Program-made: the position numbers and the translations under genes
Shown: in pieces, positions 34,130-42,387 of the stretch
Layout of the letters: the number at the start of each line of letters is the position of its first letter
Position numbering within the stretch: the first letter of the stretch is position 1
The notes under the pieces: model-generated
Seen by the model: only the letters and a program-made list of their open reading frames with translations
Told to the model about the DNA's origin: nothing
The model's database searches: none
NCBI RefSeq assembly: GCF_017299535.1
Contig: NZ_CP071238.1
Span: 3,162,001-3,226,000, forward strand
Reading direction: 5' to 3'
Length of the DNA stretch: 64,000 bases
Source of the DNA: Serratia marcescens subsp. marcescens ATCC 13880
GTDB taxonomy: Bacteria; Pseudomonadota; Gammaproteobacteria; Enterobacterales; Enterobacteriaceae

Positions 34130-34143
34130 TAAGACTTTTCCTA
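34130..34143 (+). promoter_or_regulatory. RcsAB box of the rcsA promoter
   Basis: TAAGACTTTTCCTA matches the RcsAB box consensus TAAGAATATTCCTA at all conserved ends. A possible -10 box TAAAAT lies 7 bases downstream. This fits RcsA autoactivation with RcsB, as in E. coli and Klebsiella, and leaves an mRNA leader of about 285 bases. Confidence 0.8.
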
Positions 34144-34168
34144 GCAAACTAAAATTTTGTTTCGTGAC

Positions 34169-34273
34169 ATGATGAACAGATTCGCGGCAAGCAATGCAGA
34201 CAGGCACGGGCGCCAAGCGCAGATCAGGCTCAACATGCCGAAGCTGGACGAGCAGCAGATCGCTCTGACTTAA
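34169..34273 (+). CDS. Candidate 34-residue ORF in the rcsA leader
   Basis: An ATG-initiated frame runs from just after the predicted rcsA promoter to a TAA. It is GC-rich with codon-like third-position bias, inside an otherwise AT-rich leader. It begins MMNRFAASN and ends DEQQIALT. No ribosome site precedes it; with the suggested promoter it would be nearly leaderless. It could be a regulatory leader peptide, or a fragment of DNA with another origin. Confidence 0.35.
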   Translation: MMNRFAASNADRHGRQAQIRLNMPKLDEQQIALT

Positions 34274-34447
34274 GCCAAACTTATAGATTCATGCAATTAA
34301 TAAGTTTAGTATGAAAATATCATTGAGTGACGCCGTGTTTATTGATAGAACACTCGCTACACTGAATTATTGCTCCATTTTGCCTTTCGGCTTTTTAGGC
34401 TTTTTCTCATATTACCGCAGTAAAACGGATTTAAGTGGGGGTGCGAT

Positions 34448-35077
34448 ATGCCAACGATTATCATGGATTCATGTAGCTATACCAGATTGGGGTTAACCGA
34501 CTATCTGACTTCGCATGGCGTGAAGAAGCGCCATATTAATGCCATCGAGGACATTGACAGCCTGCATGAAAAATGCAGCAAGTTGAATCCGAGCCTGGTG
34601 TTTATTAACGAGGACTGCTTCATCCACGAAGCAAACGCCACCGAGCGAATAAAACGGGTCATTTCACTGCACCCGGATACGTTATTCTTCATCTTCATGG
34701 CCATTACCAACGTACATTTCGACGATTATTTATATGTTCGCAAGAACGTCATCATATCGTCAAAATCCATCAAGCCAGAGACTATGAATCAGCTACTTAG
34801 TCACTATCTCGAGAGAACGTCTCTGCGTACGGAGAAATCCTCTCTGGATCAAACGCCGGTAACGCTGAGCCAGACTGAATCAAACATGTTACGCATGTGG
34901 ATGTCCGGTCAAGGCACCATCCAGATATCAGACCAGATGCAAATAAAGGCCAAAACGGTCTCTTCCCACAAGGGAAACATCAAGCGGAAAATAAAAACGC
35001 ACAACAAGCAGATCATTTATCACGTTGTTCGTTTGACCGATACATTGACCAGTGGAATATTCGTCAATAGCCGCTGA
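34448..35077 (+). CDS. rcsA: Capsule and motility regulator RcsA
   Basis: RcsA joins RcsB as a heterodimer to activate exopolysaccharide genes and repress flagella. The 209-residue protein matches E. coli RcsA closely from start ([19 protein letters not shown]) to end. The LuxR-type helix-turn-helix [25 protein letters not shown] in the last third is nearly identical. A long AT-rich leader and an RcsAB box lie upstream, and dsrB is the convergent neighbour, as in E. coli. The protein is expected to be a Lon substrate. Confidence 0.97.
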   Translation: MPTIIMDSCSYTRLGLTDYLTSHGVKKRHINAIEDIDSLHEKCSKLNPSLVFINEDCFIHEANATERIKRVISLHPDTLFFIFMAITNVHFDDYLYVRKNVIISSKSIKPETMNQLLSHYLERTSLRTEKSSLDQTPVTLSQTESNMLRMWMSGQGTIQISDQMQIKAKTVSSHKGNIKRKIKTHNKQIIYHVVRLTDTLTSGIFVNSR

Positions 35078-35160
35078 ACCACAGAGAACGCCCCCGCTCT
35101 GTTTTACCAGCCGTTAAATACCCGGTGATAATGTCATCTGGATAGCAGCCGCTGGAACCA

Positions 35161-35212
35161 CAAAAAAATACCTGCTGCGTTATCCCCCGCTAGCGCAACG
35201 GGTATTTTTTTG
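35161..35212. terminator. Bidirectional terminator between rcsA and dsrB
   Basis: CAAAAAAATACC and GGTATTTTTTTG are perfect 12-bp complements around a 28-base interior that contains a second CCCG/CGGG stem. Both arms carry A or T runs, so it can end rcsA and dsrB. Confidence 0.85.
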
Positions 35213-35294
35213 CCGTCGATAAAAAAAATCCTACCGCAATGAAATAATCTCAAAATGGACAATTTCATTAGCAAATTAATGAGATTAGCCTAAG

Positions 35295-35495
35295 TTAGTG
35301 CCCGTGCTCGCGACAGGGCTCCACAAACGTGCCGTCACGGCTGTCGATTTCATTAAAAAACCAGACGCCCGCCGGGTAGTCGTCAAGAGAAACCAGGTAC
35401 ATGGTGCCTTCGTTGAACACCTCTACGGCCAGAATGACGCCTTCACGCCGCGGGCCGCCGTCTGTTTTTACCGTCACTCGATCGTTAACCTGCAT
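35295..35495 (-). CDS. dsrB: DsrB-family small protein
   Basis: The 66-residue protein matches E. coli DsrB (62 residues): [40 protein letters not shown]. The function is unknown. In E. coli dsrB also lies beside rcsA, so the gene order is conserved. The start at 35495 has GAAGGG directly upstream, which is better than the in-frame ATG four codons before. A DsrA small-RNA gene, known in this place in E. coli, was not recognised. Confidence 0.93.
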   Translation of the reverse strand: MQVNDRVTVKTDGGPRREGVILAVEVFNEGTMYLVSLDDYPAGVWFFNEIDSRDGTFVEPCREHGH

Positions 35496-35718
35496 ACCCT
35501 TCTCCATTATTTGCGATTGCCGTCAGTGTATTACAAAACCGGAGGCGATGGACACCGCTCCAGCCCTGCCGGCCTCTGCTATCAGCGTAGCAGCCGCCTG
35601 GATTTTCACTTTCTTAACGGTTTGGCCGCAGAATCTTAAGCCGGTCTCGCGTAGCCTGTCTTCAGGCGTTTCCCCCCCAGAGAAGCGCTCGCAAATGAAG
35701 AAGTAACAAGGAACTTTT

Positions 35719-35744
35719 GCCCGCAGACTTGCGGGCTTTTTTTT
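35719..35744 (+). terminator. Strong plus-strand terminator without an obvious gene
   Basis: GCCCGCA/TGCGGGC with a 4-base loop is followed by eight T residues, a classic intrinsic terminator. No convincing plus-strand protein gene precedes it: the frames at 35401-35706 and 35550-35706 look like chance. A small RNA in about 35560-35744 is possible. Confidence 0.75.
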
Positions 35745-35770
35745 GCGCACCGCTGAATTGCAGGCATAAA

Positions 35771-35792
35771 AAAACCCGCCGCGGCGGGTTTT
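35771..35792. terminator. Terminator of the cold-shock protein gene
   Basis: AAAACCCGCCGCGGCGGGTTTT is a perfect palindrome with A and T runs on both sides, directly behind the minus-strand csp gene. It can act in both directions. Confidence 0.85.
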
Positions 35793-35815
35793 TCTCAATC
35801 AGCGCCAGGCGCCAA

Positions 35816-36028
35816 TTAGATAGCGGTAACGTTAGCCGCAGATGGACCTTTCGCACCGTTCTCGATAGAGAACTGTACGTTCTGGCCTTCAGCCAGGGTC
35901 TTGAAGCCTTGATCCTGGATAGCAGAGAAGTGTACGAATACGTCTTTGCTGCCGTCTGCTGGGGTGATGAAACCAAAACCTTTAGCTTCGTTGAACCACT
36001 TCACTTGACCTTTGATCATGTTAGACAT
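35816..36028 (-). CDS. Cold-shock domain protein, CspC/CspE type
   Basis: This 70-residue OB-fold protein binds single-stranded RNA and DNA and melts secondary structure, often acting as an antiterminator. RNA-binding motifs KGFGFI (RNP1) and VFVHF (RNP2) are intact. The sequence is nearest to E. coli CspC and CspE, with features of both, so no single symbol is given. AAGGAA precedes the ATG. The leader is shorter and less structured than that of cspA, which suggests it is not a strongly cold-induced member. Confidence 0.95.
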   Translation of the reverse strand: MSNMIKGQVKWFNEAKGFGFITPADGSKDVFVHFSAIQDQGFKTLAEGQNVQFSIENGAKGPSAANVTAI

Positions 36029-36405
36029 GTCTAATTTCCTTCAATAATAAATGTAAGCCGCCATGGGCGAGGTAGCCGGTCATCAGTTACTTATGGAGGC
36101 ACTGGAAAGGAAATTCGTCAGAGAAGGGCTATCCGGGATAACGCTTTAAATTTGAACTACTTTACTCAAAATGTCGTGCATAAATAGGTCTGTACCACAG
36201 GCCGACATCATTAACTCATGAGCGAGCGGCAATAGCAACCTTTTTCGCCGCAATGGGGCGCTAATCTCGGCTAAACGCACAGGAATTGACCCTGTCTGCC
36301 GATAGGGCCGCCGCCTGACTCGCCCGTAACGCCCAAGGCAAATGATAGTAATTCTCGTTCTGCTGTTTTATAGTTGCCTGACGAAATCATTCAGGGAGAT
36401 TCACC
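36029..36405. other. Divergent regulatory region between csp and a secreted-protein gene
   Basis: This 377-base gap holds the csp leader on the minus strand and the promoter of the plus-strand gene at 36406. A TATAGT sequence near 36369 is a possible -10 for the latter. No gene, repeat or recognised RNA was seen in it. Confidence 0.5.
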
Positions 36406-36783
36406 ATGCCGAGATGGCTTACATTACCGGCTGTCAGTACCGCCGCCCTGCTGGCCTTTGCCGCTTACAGCGCTCCGCAGAGTGCACTGGAGCTCAATTA
36501 TCAAGCCCCCGACCCCAGCATGGCTCCCGCGCCCAAGCCGCCTGCCTCCTCTGAGCCGGCCCCCAAAACGGGAAAACCGCCGATCGCCTGGACAGAGGCG
36601 AGAGATAAAAGCGGTTTTCGCGTCGATATTGAGTGCGATCATCCTGGCTGCAGCAAACCGCGCGCCAAACCTTATCCCGCGTATGAAGGCCCGGTGAAGA
36701 AAACCGATCGCCGCCGCCAGTCTGATCCTTATTCCACCAATCAGGATCCCGATTACAACATTCAGTTGGGCTATGAGTGGTAG
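36406..36783 (+). CDS. Hypothetical exported protein, proline-rich
   Basis: The 125-residue protein begins with a signal-peptide-like stretch (PRWLTLPAVSTAALLAFAAYSAPQSA). A proline/alanine-rich linker (about 32-58) follows, then a hydrophilic domain with one CDHPGC cysteine pair that could form a disulfide or bind metal. AGGGAGA precedes the ATG. It is likely periplasmic. I recognise no family. It stands alone, with a terminator about 110 bases downstream. Confidence 0.7.
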   Translation: MPRWLTLPAVSTAALLAFAAYSAPQSALELNYQAPDPSMAPAPKPPASSEPAPKTGKPPIAWTEARDKSGFRVDIECDHPGCSKPRAKPYPAYEGPVKKTDRRRQSDPYSTNQDPDYNIQLGYEW

Positions 36784-36896
36784 TGGCGCTTTCGGAGTAA
36801 TGCCTATATCAGCCTCCTTTGCCGCTGCATAGAATATGCCTCAGTTCACCACTCCTCCTGGTGTTGAACACAACAAGCTGTGTTGCAAATCTTTAT

Positions 36897-36923
36897 GCGC
36901 CTCCCTATAGGCGCTTTTTTTTT
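36897..36923 (+). terminator. Intrinsic terminator
   Basis: GCGCCT/AGGCGC with a 6-base loop is followed by nine T residues. It lies about 115 bases after the exported-protein gene, the only plus-strand gene it could serve, unless a small RNA lies between 36790 and 36923. Confidence 0.8.
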
Positions 36924-37033
36924 GGGGCCTATCCCTCAAAGCGTCTTCCGATTACAGATTGCTCTCATTGCCCCACAAAGTGATGAATGTCACAAATACG
37001 CCTCCTTGCCATTCTTATTCGGAGGTAACGTTC

Positions 37034-37150
37034 ATGGCCACAGGATCCCTTGCCCTCCTGGCCGTCTTGGCCGGCATTGCGGGCTTCGCCCTCTACAAGC
37101 ATTTAAAATCTCAGAAAAAAAGCACACTCGTCCGCCCGCACGATCGGTAA
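37034..37150 (+). CDS. Small single-pass membrane protein (38 residues)
   Basis: A strong ribosome site (GGAGGT) precedes an ORF with one hydrophobic helix (LALLAVLAGIAGFALY) and a basic tail (KHLKSQKK). The expected topology is N-terminus outside, C-terminus in the cytoplasm. It is followed by a hairpin at 37168-37206. I recognise no family. Confidence 0.65.
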   Translation: MATGSLALLAVLAGIAGFALYKHLKSQKKSTLVRPHDR

Positions 37151-37167
37151 CCGACAACGCGCTTTCA

Positions 37168-37206
37168 CCGCGAAGGCCCGGCACATCGCACGCCGCGCCT
37201 TCGCGG
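37168..37206 (+). terminator. Hairpin behind the 38-residue membrane protein gene
   Basis: CCGCGAAGGC and GCCTTCGCGG form a perfect 10-bp stem with a 19-base loop. There is no T run, so termination is plausible but not certain. Confidence 0.5.
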
Positions 37207-37296
37207 GCTGTCATGCTTTCATCACAAAATTGTCACATTATGGCCATATGATGATTCGCGTTTATCCGCTCTGGCTTAACACCAAGGATTTCGCCC

Positions 37297-37506
37297 ATGA
37301 CCATAATTAAAGCTGCAAACCATCAGGAAGCAGAAAAACTCATCCGCGCCGGCACCGCCAAGAAAATCGAACTGGCCTACGATATCGGCAGCGACGACTT
37401 CTTCCAGCTTGCCAGCCTGTGGTGCGATAAAGGCGCCAAAATCTCCAAAGGAAAAGAACACTTCATCGTCTCGTTGAAAGGGTTCCGCATCCCGCCTAAC
37501 GATTAA
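37297..37506 (+). CDS. Hypothetical small cytoplasmic protein (69 residues)
   Basis: The protein has no signal or membrane segment. It shows a regular alternation of charged and hydrophobic residues, includes LAYDIGSDDFFQLASLWCDKG and ends LKGFRIPPND. AAGGA lies before the ATG, and codon usage resembles that of chromosomal genes. No family recognised. It stands alone between hairpins and the quinone reductase gene. Confidence 0.6.
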   Translation: MTIIKAANHQEAEKLIRAGTAKKIELAYDIGSDDFFQLASLWCDKGAKISKGKEHFIVSLKGFRIPPND

Positions 37507-37659
37507 TGCCCAGCCGCCCATCGCGGCGGCTTCGCCCCTTCCTCGCAAAACCGCTCTATTCAACCACGCGCGCCTCATTCGATTTCGCTAAGCTAACAGC
37601 AGACTTTATTGCGGACGTTTCGCCTGATAATCACGTCCGCCACGATGAGGAGAGTAACC

Positions 37660-38667
37660 ATGTCAACAAATGCAGCGCTGCCCGGCACGATGAAAGCGAT
37701 TGAAATCAGCCAACCGGGCGCTCCCGACGTTCTGGTCGTTACCGAACGCCCAGTGCCCGTTCCGCAAGCGGGCGAACTGCTGGTGAAAATCGCCGCCGCC
37801 GGCGTTAACCGCCCCGACGTGCTGCAGCGCCAGGGGAACTATGCCCCGCCGCCCGGCGCCTCGGATATCCCCGGCCTGGAAATTGCCGGCGAAGTGGTGG
37901 CCATCGGTGAAGGCGTGACCCACTTCGCGCTCGGCGATCGGGTTTGCGCCCTTATCGCCGGCGGTGGCTATGCGGAATACTGCACCGTGCATGAAAGCAA
38001 TGCGTTGCCGGTGCCGGCGGGGCTGAGCCTGACCGAGGCCGCCGCGCTGCCGGAAACCTTCTTCACCGTCTGGGTCAACGTGTTCCAGCGCGGTCATCTC
38101 AAAGCCGGCGAAACCGTGTTGATCCATGGCGGCACCTCCGGCATCGGCACGGTCGCCACCATGCTGGCGAAGGCCTTCTGCGCCCAGGTGATCACCACCG
38201 TCGGCTCCGAAGAGAAACGTCAGGCCAGCCTGGCGCTGGGCGCCGACGTGGCGATTAATTACCGCAGCGAAGACTTTGTCGCACGCACCAAAGACGCCAC
38301 CAACGGTAAAGGCGCCGACGTCATCGTCGACCTGATCGCCGGCGATTATGTCGCCAAAAACTATCAGGCCGCAGCGATGGAAGGCCGCATCGTGCAAATC
38401 GGCACGCAAAACGGCGTGGTGAAAGAGCTCAATCTGATGCCGCTGCTGCTGAAACGCCTGACCCATACCGGGTCGACGTTGCGCTCGCGCAGCGTGGCGG
38501 ACAAAGCGCAGATTGCCGCCGATCTGCGCGAAAAGGTTTGGCCGCTGCTGGAGCGCGGCGTGCTGAAACCGCAAATTTTCAAAACCTTCCCGCTTGAGCA
38601 GGCCGCCGCCGCGCATACGCTGATGGAGTCCAGCGAGCACATCGGCAAGATCATGCTGACGTTCTGA
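37660..38667 (+). CDS. NAD(P)H quinone oxidoreductase, PIG3/QorA-type medium-chain reductase
   Basis: This zinc-free medium-chain dehydrogenase/reductase reduces quinones and related carbonyls with NADPH. The 335-residue protein shows AAGVNRPDVLQRQGNY near the start, the catalytic-domain GYAEYCTV, and the nucleotide motif HGGTSGIGTVATMLAKA. A region typical of PIG3 (VGSEEKRQASLALGADVAINY) follows. The start at 37660 has GAGGAG upstream. It is convergent with an SDR gene across a strong hairpin. Confidence 0.92.
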   Translation: MSTNAALPGTMKAIEISQPGAPDVLVVTERPVPVPQAGELLVKIAAAGVNRPDVLQRQGNYAPPPGASDIPGLEIAGEVVAIGEGVTHFALGDRVCALIAGGGYAEYCTVHESNALPVPAGLSLTEAAALPETFFTVWVNVFQRGHLKAGETVLIHGGTSGIGTVATMLAKAFCAQVITTVGSEEKRQASLALGADVAINYRSEDFVARTKDATNGKGADVIVDLIAGDYVAKNYQAAAMEGRIVQIGTQNGVVKELNLMPLLLKRLTHTGSTLRSRSVADKAQIAADLREKVWPLLERGVLKPQIFKTFPLEQAAAAHTLMESSEHIGKIMLTF

Positions 38668-38672
38668 GCCTA

Positions 38673-38698
38673 TTCCCCGCGGCCGGTGCCGCGGGGAA
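38673..38698. terminator. Bidirectional hairpin between quinone reductase and SDR genes
   Basis: TTCCCCGCGGC / GCCGCGGGGAA is a perfect 11-bp stem with a 4-base loop, placed between two convergent stops. The T run is short. Confidence 0.65.
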
Positions 38699-38711
38699 AC
38701 CGATGCCGCAC

Positions 38712-39764
38712 TCAGGGAATGATGCGGCGGCGGCGGAACTCATCGAACAGCGAGAAAAACATGGCTTCGGTTTCGACAAACTGGTGGAAACCGAAGCGCC
38801 GCGCCTTGCTGCCATCCGCGAACATGTCATAGTCCCAGGAAAAGACGAAATCGGCGAAACGCCAGCCGGCCACCGCGCGATAGTCCGGTTCGGCCAATTG
38901 GTGCCGCTGCGCCAACTCCCGCCACAGCGACGCTTTGTCCGGCATCATGCTCTCCAGCGGCATCGGCAGCGGCGGCGCACATTCCAGCCCAAAGTAAGCG
39001 GCGATTTTCGGCCACATCTCGCTCCAGCGAAACAGATCGCCGTTGTTGATATTAAACGCCTGATTGGCCGCCGCCGGTTCGGTCGCCGCCCAGAGCGTGG
39101 CACGCGCCAACAGCCCGGCATCGGTCATTTCCAGCAGGCGGTGGTAAGCGCCCGGTTTACCGGGGAAACGTAACGGCAGCCCAAGCGCTTTACTGATCGA
39201 CGCGTAAACCGCGATGCTTAACGCCAGATTCATCGGATTGTCGAGGGAGAAGCCCCCCACCACGCTTGGACGGATGGCGCTCCAACGCCAGCGCTTGCCG
39301 GCCTGCCGCTGCACCAGATACTGCTGCTGCGCCACGTTAAACTCCGGCGGCATATGCCCGGCGTCGCTTTCGCGCGCCGGCGTTTTAAACGGCCCCAAAT
39401 GCGCGCCATACACCTTATAGCCCTGCATCAGGCTGATATGTTCCAACGCCGGCGCGACCGGCTCCAGCTCCTCGACGACGTGTTGCAGCATCTGCAGGTT
39501 CGGCGCCACCAGCCCCGCCCAGTCCGGCGCATCCTGATAGGCGGCATAGAAAACGTGGCTAATCGCGCTCAGCGGCCGCAGCGCGTCGCGCGTCGCCGCT
39601 GCATCCAGCAGATCAACCTGAAGGTGGCGCACCCCCGGCGCCGGTTGCCCACCCCGCCGCGAGACCCCCACCACTTGCCAGCCCTGTCCGGCCAGTTCCT
39701 CAATCAATCGGCGCCCAATCACGCCATTGGCGCCGATCACCAATGCCTGCCGCTTTGCATTCAT
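38712..39764 (-). CDS. PRISE-like SDR (progesterone 5-beta-reductase-type NAD-dependent reductase)
   Basis: The 350-residue protein starts with a Rossmann motif (ALVIGANGVIGRRLIEEL). It contains the cofactor-contacting SRRGG, a YKVYGAHLGPF segment like the atypical catalytic tyrosine/lysine site of plant progesterone 5-beta-reductases (PRISE enzymes), and RPSVVGGF. These enzymes reduce the C=C bond of enones. The start MNAKRQ has GAGGAG upstream. It is divergent from a LysR gene that probably regulates it. The natural substrate is unknown. Confidence 0.87.
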   Translation of the reverse strand: MNAKRQALVIGANGVIGRRLIEELAGQGWQVVGVSRRGGQPAPGVRHLQVDLLDAAATRDALRPLSAISHVFYAAYQDAPDWAGLVAPNLQMLQHVVEELEPVAPALEHISLMQGYKVYGAHLGPFKTPARESDAGHMPPEFNVAQQQYLVQRQAGKRWRWSAIRPSVVGGFSLDNPMNLALSIAVYASISKALGLPLRFPGKPGAYHRLLEMTDAGLLARATLWAATEPAAANQAFNINNGDLFRWSEMWPKIAAYFGLECAPPLPMPLESMMPDKASLWRELAQRHQLAEPDYRAVAGWRFADFVFSWDYDMFADGSKARRFGFHQFVETEAMFFSLFDEFRRRRIIP

Positions 39765-39874
39765 CTTGTCACTCCTCGGGTTATCGATGCCCTGAGTGTC
39801 ATTGATTAGCAATGCTTGCGGTAGAAGAGACTTTCCACTAACACTTATAAGAAAAATCTAGAGGCAAGATCGAC

Positions 39875-40807
39875 ATGGATAAGCTGAACGCCATGAAAAC
39901 CTTTATGCGGGTGGCGGAGCTGGGCAGCCTGTCGGCCGCCGCTCGCGATCTGCGTTTGACGCAGCCGGCGGTCAGTCAGCAAATCGCCGGCCTGGAGCAG
40001 CAACTCGGGGCCCAACTGCTGTTTCGCAGTACCCGGGCGGTCACCCTGACCGATGCCGGCAGCAGTTATTATCAGCGCCTCAAACCGATTCTGGCGGCGG
40101 TCGACGAAGCGGAAGAAGCGCTGCGCGGCCAGCGCCACCAGTTACAGGGCAATCTGCGCATTCATGCCCCGACCGGGTTCGGGCAGTTGCACGTCACGCC
40201 GCTGGCCATCGCTTTCCAGCAACGTCATCCGAGCCTCGCCATCGAGCTGTTGCTGGATGATCGTCGCGCCGACGTGATCGGCGAAGGCATCGACGTAGCG
40301 CTGCGTTTCGGTGAACTGCATGCGCCCGGCATGGTGGCGAAACGTTTGGGCGAGCTGCAACGCCTGCTGGTGGCGTCACCGGCCTATCTGGACAAACATG
40401 GCACGCCCCGTTCGCCGGCGGAGCTGGCTAAACATGCGCACATTCGTTACAGCGGTTTGAACGACGGCGATACGCTCACTCTGTTCGGGCCGCACGGCCC
40501 CGAGATGGTTGCAGTGCGGCCCACGTTCCGCGCCAACAATACGCTATCGCTGCTGGCCGCCATTGAGGCTGGAGCCGGTATCGGCGGCGCCCAACGGCCG
40601 TTAATCGCCGAGCAGCTGGCGACGGGGGCGCTGGTGCCCGTTTTGCCGGAATACCGCTACCCGCCCATGGCGCTGCACGCGGTCTATCCCGCCTTACGTT
40701 TTATTCCGGAGAAAGTGCGCGCCTGGGTGGCGCATCTGCAGCAGGCGTTGACGGCGATCGAGGGAATTAGCGGAGTGAAGGCTCCCGGCCAGGCGCCGGG
40801 AGCCTAA
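39875..40807 (+). CDS. LysR-family regulator
   Basis: The 310-residue protein has the standard N-terminal LysR helix-turn-helix (MKTFMRVAELGSLSAAARDLRLTQPAVSQQIAGLEQQLG) and a C-terminal substrate-binding domain of the CrgA subgroup. It is divergent from the PRISE-like SDR gene across 110 bases, the usual layout of a LysR regulator and its target. The stop codon is three bases from that of the convergent yidB-type gene. Confidence 0.93.
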   Translation: MDKLNAMKTFMRVAELGSLSAAARDLRLTQPAVSQQIAGLEQQLGAQLLFRSTRAVTLTDAGSSYYQRLKPILAAVDEAEEALRGQRHQLQGNLRIHAPTGFGQLHVTPLAIAFQQRHPSLAIELLLDDRRADVIGEGIDVALRFGELHAPGMVAKRLGELQRLLVASPAYLDKHGTPRSPAELAKHAHIRYSGLNDGDTLTLFGPHGPEMVAVRPTFRANNTLSLLAAIEAGAGIGGAQRPLIAEQLATGALVPVLPEYRYPPMALHAVYPALRFIPEKVRAWVAHLQQALTAIEGISGVKAPGQAPGA

Positions 40808-40810
40808 TCA

Positions 40811-41203
40811 TTATTTGAACAGTTTACCGACCATATCGCCCAGCTCGTTGCTGTCTTGCTGAACTTCACCGTTTGGTGAGGCGGCATCCGCGACCGTTGG
40901 CAAGAACTGCGCAATGGTGCTGGACGCCTGTGCCGGATCGATGCCCAGCTTTTCAGCCAGTTGGTTGATGGCGTCGCTACCCAACGCCTGCTGCACATGG
41001 TCGCCGGTAATCGACTGATTTTCGCCATTGCCGAGCCAGGAACCGACGATATCGCCGAACTGCCCCTGACGGAACTTGTCCAAAATGGCCTGCAGGCCGC
41101 CTTGTTGCTCGACCCACTGCATAATGGCGATGTAGTCGATACCTTTACCACCGTTGGCGCCGCCGCCCAGAATGTTACCCAATACGCTATCGAACAGACC
41201 CAT
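40811..41203 (-). CDS. YidB-family protein (DUF937)
   Basis: The 130-residue glycine-rich protein matches E. coli YidB: MGLFDSVLGNILGG at the start, then VEQQGGLQAILDKFRQGQFGDIVGSWLG and a helical C-terminal part ending NELGDMVGKLF. The family has no defined function. It follows the glsB-type gene on the same strand, with an intrinsic terminator between them, so it probably has its own promoter. Confidence 0.88.
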   Translation of the reverse strand: MGLFDSVLGNILGGGANGGKGIDYIAIMQWVEQQGGLQAILDKFRQGQFGDIVGSWLGNGENQSITGDHVQQALGSDAINQLAEKLGIDPAQASSTIAQFLPTVADAASPNGEVQQDSNELGDMVGKLFK

Positions 41204-41258
41204 GATATTCCCCTTTCAGCGGGTACGGCCCGCGCCGCACCGCCGGATTGATTTCACG

Positions 41259-41281
41259 AAAAAGGGCCGCCGCGGCGACCC
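41259..41281 (-). terminator. Intrinsic terminator of the glsB-type gene
   Basis: On the minus strand, GGGTCGCC / GGCGGCCC with a very short loop is followed by TTTTT. It ends the small membrane protein operon at 41299-41759. Confidence 0.7.
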
Positions 41282-41298
41282 TGTTGAGCAACGGCTGC

Positions 41299-41547
41299 TT
41301 AGCCTTTGATCTTCCTGTAGACAAAAAGCACCACCAGAGCACCGATTACCGCCACCACAAAGCTGCCCAGGTTAAAACCGTCAACGCGGCCCATACCGAA
41401 GAAGGTGCTGATATAGCCGCCGACGACGGCGCCCACGATCCCCAATATAACGGTCACAATAAAGCCGCCGCCGTCTTTGCCCGGCATAATCCACTTGGCC
41501 AGGATACCGGCGATTAAACCAAAAATGATCCAGGAAATGATGCCCAT
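41299..41547 (-). CDS. GlsB/YeaQ/YmgE-family stress membrane protein
   Basis: This 82-residue protein has three hydrophobic helices with many glycines (WIIFGLIAGILAKWIMPG, VTVILGIVGAVVGGYI, VVAVIGALVVLFVY). It is typical of the transglycosylase-associated/GlsB family that is induced by stress. The start at 41547 has GGGAGAG upstream; the frame is open further but gives an arginine-rich, unlikely extension. It forms an operon with the small protein encoded 15 bases upstream. Confidence 0.93.
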   Translation of the reverse strand: MGIISWIIFGLIAGILAKWIMPGKDGGGFIVTVILGIVGAVVGGYISTFFGMGRVDGFNLGSFVVAVIGALVVLFVYRKIKG

Positions 41548-41561
41548 CTTTACTCTCCCTA

Positions 41562-41759
41562 TTACCTTTTGCCTAACAGAAATCCTATTACCAGGCCCAC
41601 GACGGCGCCGGCGCCTATCCCCGCCCAAGGGTTATCCTTAAGGCAGGCACATGATTGCTCGAGCGCTGCTTTTACACCGCTGCTCACTTCGCAGGCGGTG
41701 GTTTTCACGTAGTCGCTCGGTTGCTCAACACCGTTTAGATCGTCATTTTCATATGACAT
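41562..41759 (-). CDS. ElaB/YqjD-like small membrane-anchored protein
   Basis: The 65-residue protein has a hydrophilic helical N-terminal part and a C-terminal glycine-zipper helix (WAGIGAGAVVGLVIGFLLGKR). DNPW before this helix matches the YqjD/ElaB family, which anchors in the inner membrane and can bind ribosomes in stationary phase. It is shorter than those proteins (about 100 residues). AAGGG precedes the ATG. It is cotranscribed with the GlsB-type gene. Confidence 0.8.
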   Translation of the reverse strand: MSYENDDLNGVEQPSDYVKTTACEVSSGVKAALEQSCACLKDNPWAGIGAGAVVGLVIGFLLGKR

Positions 41760-42038
41760 GTCAAACCCTTACAGACCAACTCTCTGAGAATTTCGTCACA
41801 TGTTTCGCGCCAGGCGCCGTCCGCTCCGCGATCTTGCTCTGGGCAATCTGCCCGCTGCCGCTCAATGCGGAGGCGTCCGGCGGCAAACGCACAACTTCAC
41901 ACTATGACTATAGTAAAAAATCAGCGGTTTACCCATTTCCGTCCGTCTGAATTTCACCATACAAAAAACGATCTGATTTCATCCCGCTGTCATCTTGCAA
42001 GGCTAAACTTTAAACACATCCTCCTGGAGGAAACGCCA

Positions 42039-42128
42039 ATGTTCAATGCCCCCGTTGTCCTGATCCTCGCGCTACTGTACGCACTGGCCGCCGCTTGGGA
42101 CGGTTCCGCGGCGTTACTGTTTCATTGA
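42039..42128 (+). CDS. Small hydrophobic peptide (29 residues)
   Basis: A strong ribosome site (GGAGG) seven bases upstream and a single hydrophobic helix (VVLILALLYALAAAW) support a real small membrane protein. It lies in an AT-rich region between the stress-protein operon and the lipid A acyltransferase gene. The 258 bases after it hold only the acyltransferase leader. No family recognised. Confidence 0.55.
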   Translation: MFNAPVVLILALLYALAAAWDGSAALLFH

Positions 42129-42387
42129 GGTTACATAGCCGTTGTCACTTTTGCGATGCGCTTAATTGTGTCTTTATTTTTCAATTTCGCCAGCCGGTTG
42201 AAATAGCGGAAAATATCCCCTCCTCCCTCGGTAAAAATCCTATTTCGCTTCGTTTTTCGCCTGCGTTTAAATAAAGCGTAAAAAAAGCATTAATGGAAAA
42301 TCCTGTTTAGCACAAAATATTCTATCATCTTCCTTATGGAAATTTGGGTTAAGGTCCCATTGGGAAAGAAAAGGAATAACAGGAAAA

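Noticed and set aside
35078-35294. DsrA small RNA between rcsA and dsrB
   Set aside because: Only a terminator hairpin was found; no sequence resembling E. coli DsrA could be recognised.
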